7,378 nucleotides of DNA from an uncultured Eggerthellaceae bacterium (GTDB lineage: Bacteria; Actinomycetota; Coriobacteriia; Coriobacteriales; Eggerthellaceae): contig CABVEH010000056.1 in the NCBI GenBank assembly GCA_902497215.1, positions 1 through 7,378 of the forward strand, in the 5' to 3' direction. Made by a program: the position numbers and the translations under genes. Each line of letters starts with the position of its first letter. Within the stretch, counting starts at the first letter, position 1. Positions 6,678-7,378 of this stretch are shown here, in pieces. The notes beneath the pieces are model-generated. The model was not told the origin of the DNA and did no database searches. It was given only the letters and a program-made list of their open reading frames with translations.

Positions 6678-7378
6678 ATTCGGCGAACTCGTCCTTGGTT
6701 TCGGCCACGCCGGCAAGCTGCTCGTGGACCGCGTCCATGGAATGCCTGTTCTCCGACCAAACCTTGTTGCGCAGCCCGAACAGGTCGATGAATCCCTTGG
6801 CGGAGTCGTGGTTGAACGTGTCGGAGTCGTCGTAGGTGGCCAGGCCGTGGTCGTAGAGCGAGTAGTCGCTCTTCACGCCGACGACGTCGCAGTTGCCCTT
6901 GTAGAAGCGCATGCGCACGGTGCCCGTGACGTAGCGCTGGGTTTCTGCGAAGAACCCGTCGAGGGCGATCTTCAGCGGCGAGTAGTAGAGCGAGTTGTAA
7001 ACCTGGTCGGCCCAGGTGAGTTCGGCGCCGAGCTTGTAGTGCAGAAGGTCGCGCTCGAGCACCATGTCTTCCAGGGCCTTGTGGGCCACGATCAGCGAAA
7101 GCGAGCCGGGGACCTCGTAGCATTCGCGGCTCTTCACGCCGACGAGCCTGTTCTCCATGATGTCCAGGCGGCCGAAGCCGTTGCTGCCTGCGATCTCGTT
7201 CATCTTGTAGATGATGTCGAGGAAGCTCATGCGCTCGCCGTCGATGGCGACGGGGAGGCCGCCTTCGAACTGCACGTCGACGTAGGTGGGCTCGTCGGGG
7301 GCGTCCATCGGGCTGACCGTCATCGTCCAGATGTCGTCGGGCGGCTCGTTCCAGGGGTTTTCGAGCACGCCGCATTCG
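6676..7378 (-). CDS. argG: Argininosuccinate synthase, C-terminal part (5' end outside the window)
   Basis: This enzyme joins citrulline and aspartate using ATP to form argininosuccinate, the substrate of the adjacent ArgH. About 234 codons are present, roughly the last 60% of a protein that is usually near 400 residues. The frame is open to the right edge, and the residues there (ECGVLENPWNEPP) match the segment after the nucleotide-binding domain in the family, so the gene clearly continues beyond the window. Other recognisable stretches are DIIYKMNEIAGSNGFGRLD, the VGVKSRECYEVPG segment, and the late SLYDHGLATYDDSDTFNHD with GFIDLFGL in the multimerisation region. A GTG near the edge (7368) is an internal Val codon, not a start. 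The stop is TAG at 6676-6678, nine bases before argH. Confidence 0.97.
   Translation of the reverse strand, partial: ECGVLENPWNEPPDDIWTMTVSPMDAPDEPTYVDVQFEGGLPVAIDGERMSFLDIIYKMNEIAGSNGFGRLDIMENRLVGVKSRECYEVPGSLSLIVAHKALEDMVLERDLLHYKLGAELTWADQVYNSLYYSPLKIALDGFFAETQRYVTGTVRMRFYKGNCDVVGVKSDYSLYDHGLATYDDSDTFNHDSAKGFIDLFGLRNKVWSENRHSMDAVHEQLAGVAETKDEFAE

Noticed and set aside
1..7378. CRISPR array, tRNA/rRNA, insertion sequence, toxin-antitoxin or defence genes
   Set aside because: No regularly spaced direct repeats, cloverleaf, transposase motif or small paired genes were seen on either strand.

Overview
The window is a compact, GC-rich bacterial stretch in which every supported gene lies on the minus strand. 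Reading in the direction of transcription (right to left), the order is: the 3' part of argG, complete argH, a class A penicillin-binding protein, a small predicted lipoprotein, and a large U32-family peptidase-like gene that runs off the left edge. The high GC content, a cell wall polymerase with a long Ser-rich then Pro/Asp-rich tail, the lipoprotein and the overall protein flavour suggest a high-GC Gram-positive bacterium. An anaerobic actinobacterium of the Coriobacteriia (Eggerthella/Slackia-like) is my best guess. That placement is inference from remembered similarity and was not tested.

Right part (5278-7378): argG and argH encode the last two steps of arginine biosynthesis. They are tightly coupled: the argG stop codon forms part of the argH ribosome binding site. 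A short GC hairpin with a T-run lies just after the argH stop and probably ends the arginine operon. A candidate extended -10 promoter for the next unit lies immediately after it.

Middle part (2393-5128): a bifunctional glycosyltransferase/transpeptidase (class A PBP) starts at TTG behind a strong Shine-Dalgarno sequence. It is followed after 48 bases by a 176-residue lipoprotein of unknown function. These two look like an envelope-related pair, and the U32 gene 45 bases further on may be co-transcribed with them.

Left part (1-2347): one uninterrupted reading frame with no stop inside the window. It encodes at least 782 residues of a U32 protein with the family signature and the cysteines expected for an iron-sulfur cluster, as in the RlhA/TrhP/UbiU group. 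Its best guess role is RNA modification rather than proteolysis.

The most unusual structure is inside that gene. Positions 541-743 hold two inverted copies of a hairpin-forming unit (29 of 31 bases match) around a further internal hairpin, resembling a BIME/REP-type palindromic element. It falls in an apparently unstructured linker of the U32 protein and is translated in frame. I saw no defence system, CRISPR array, insertion sequence, tRNA or rRNA. Apart from this element, the window is ordinary housekeeping sequence.
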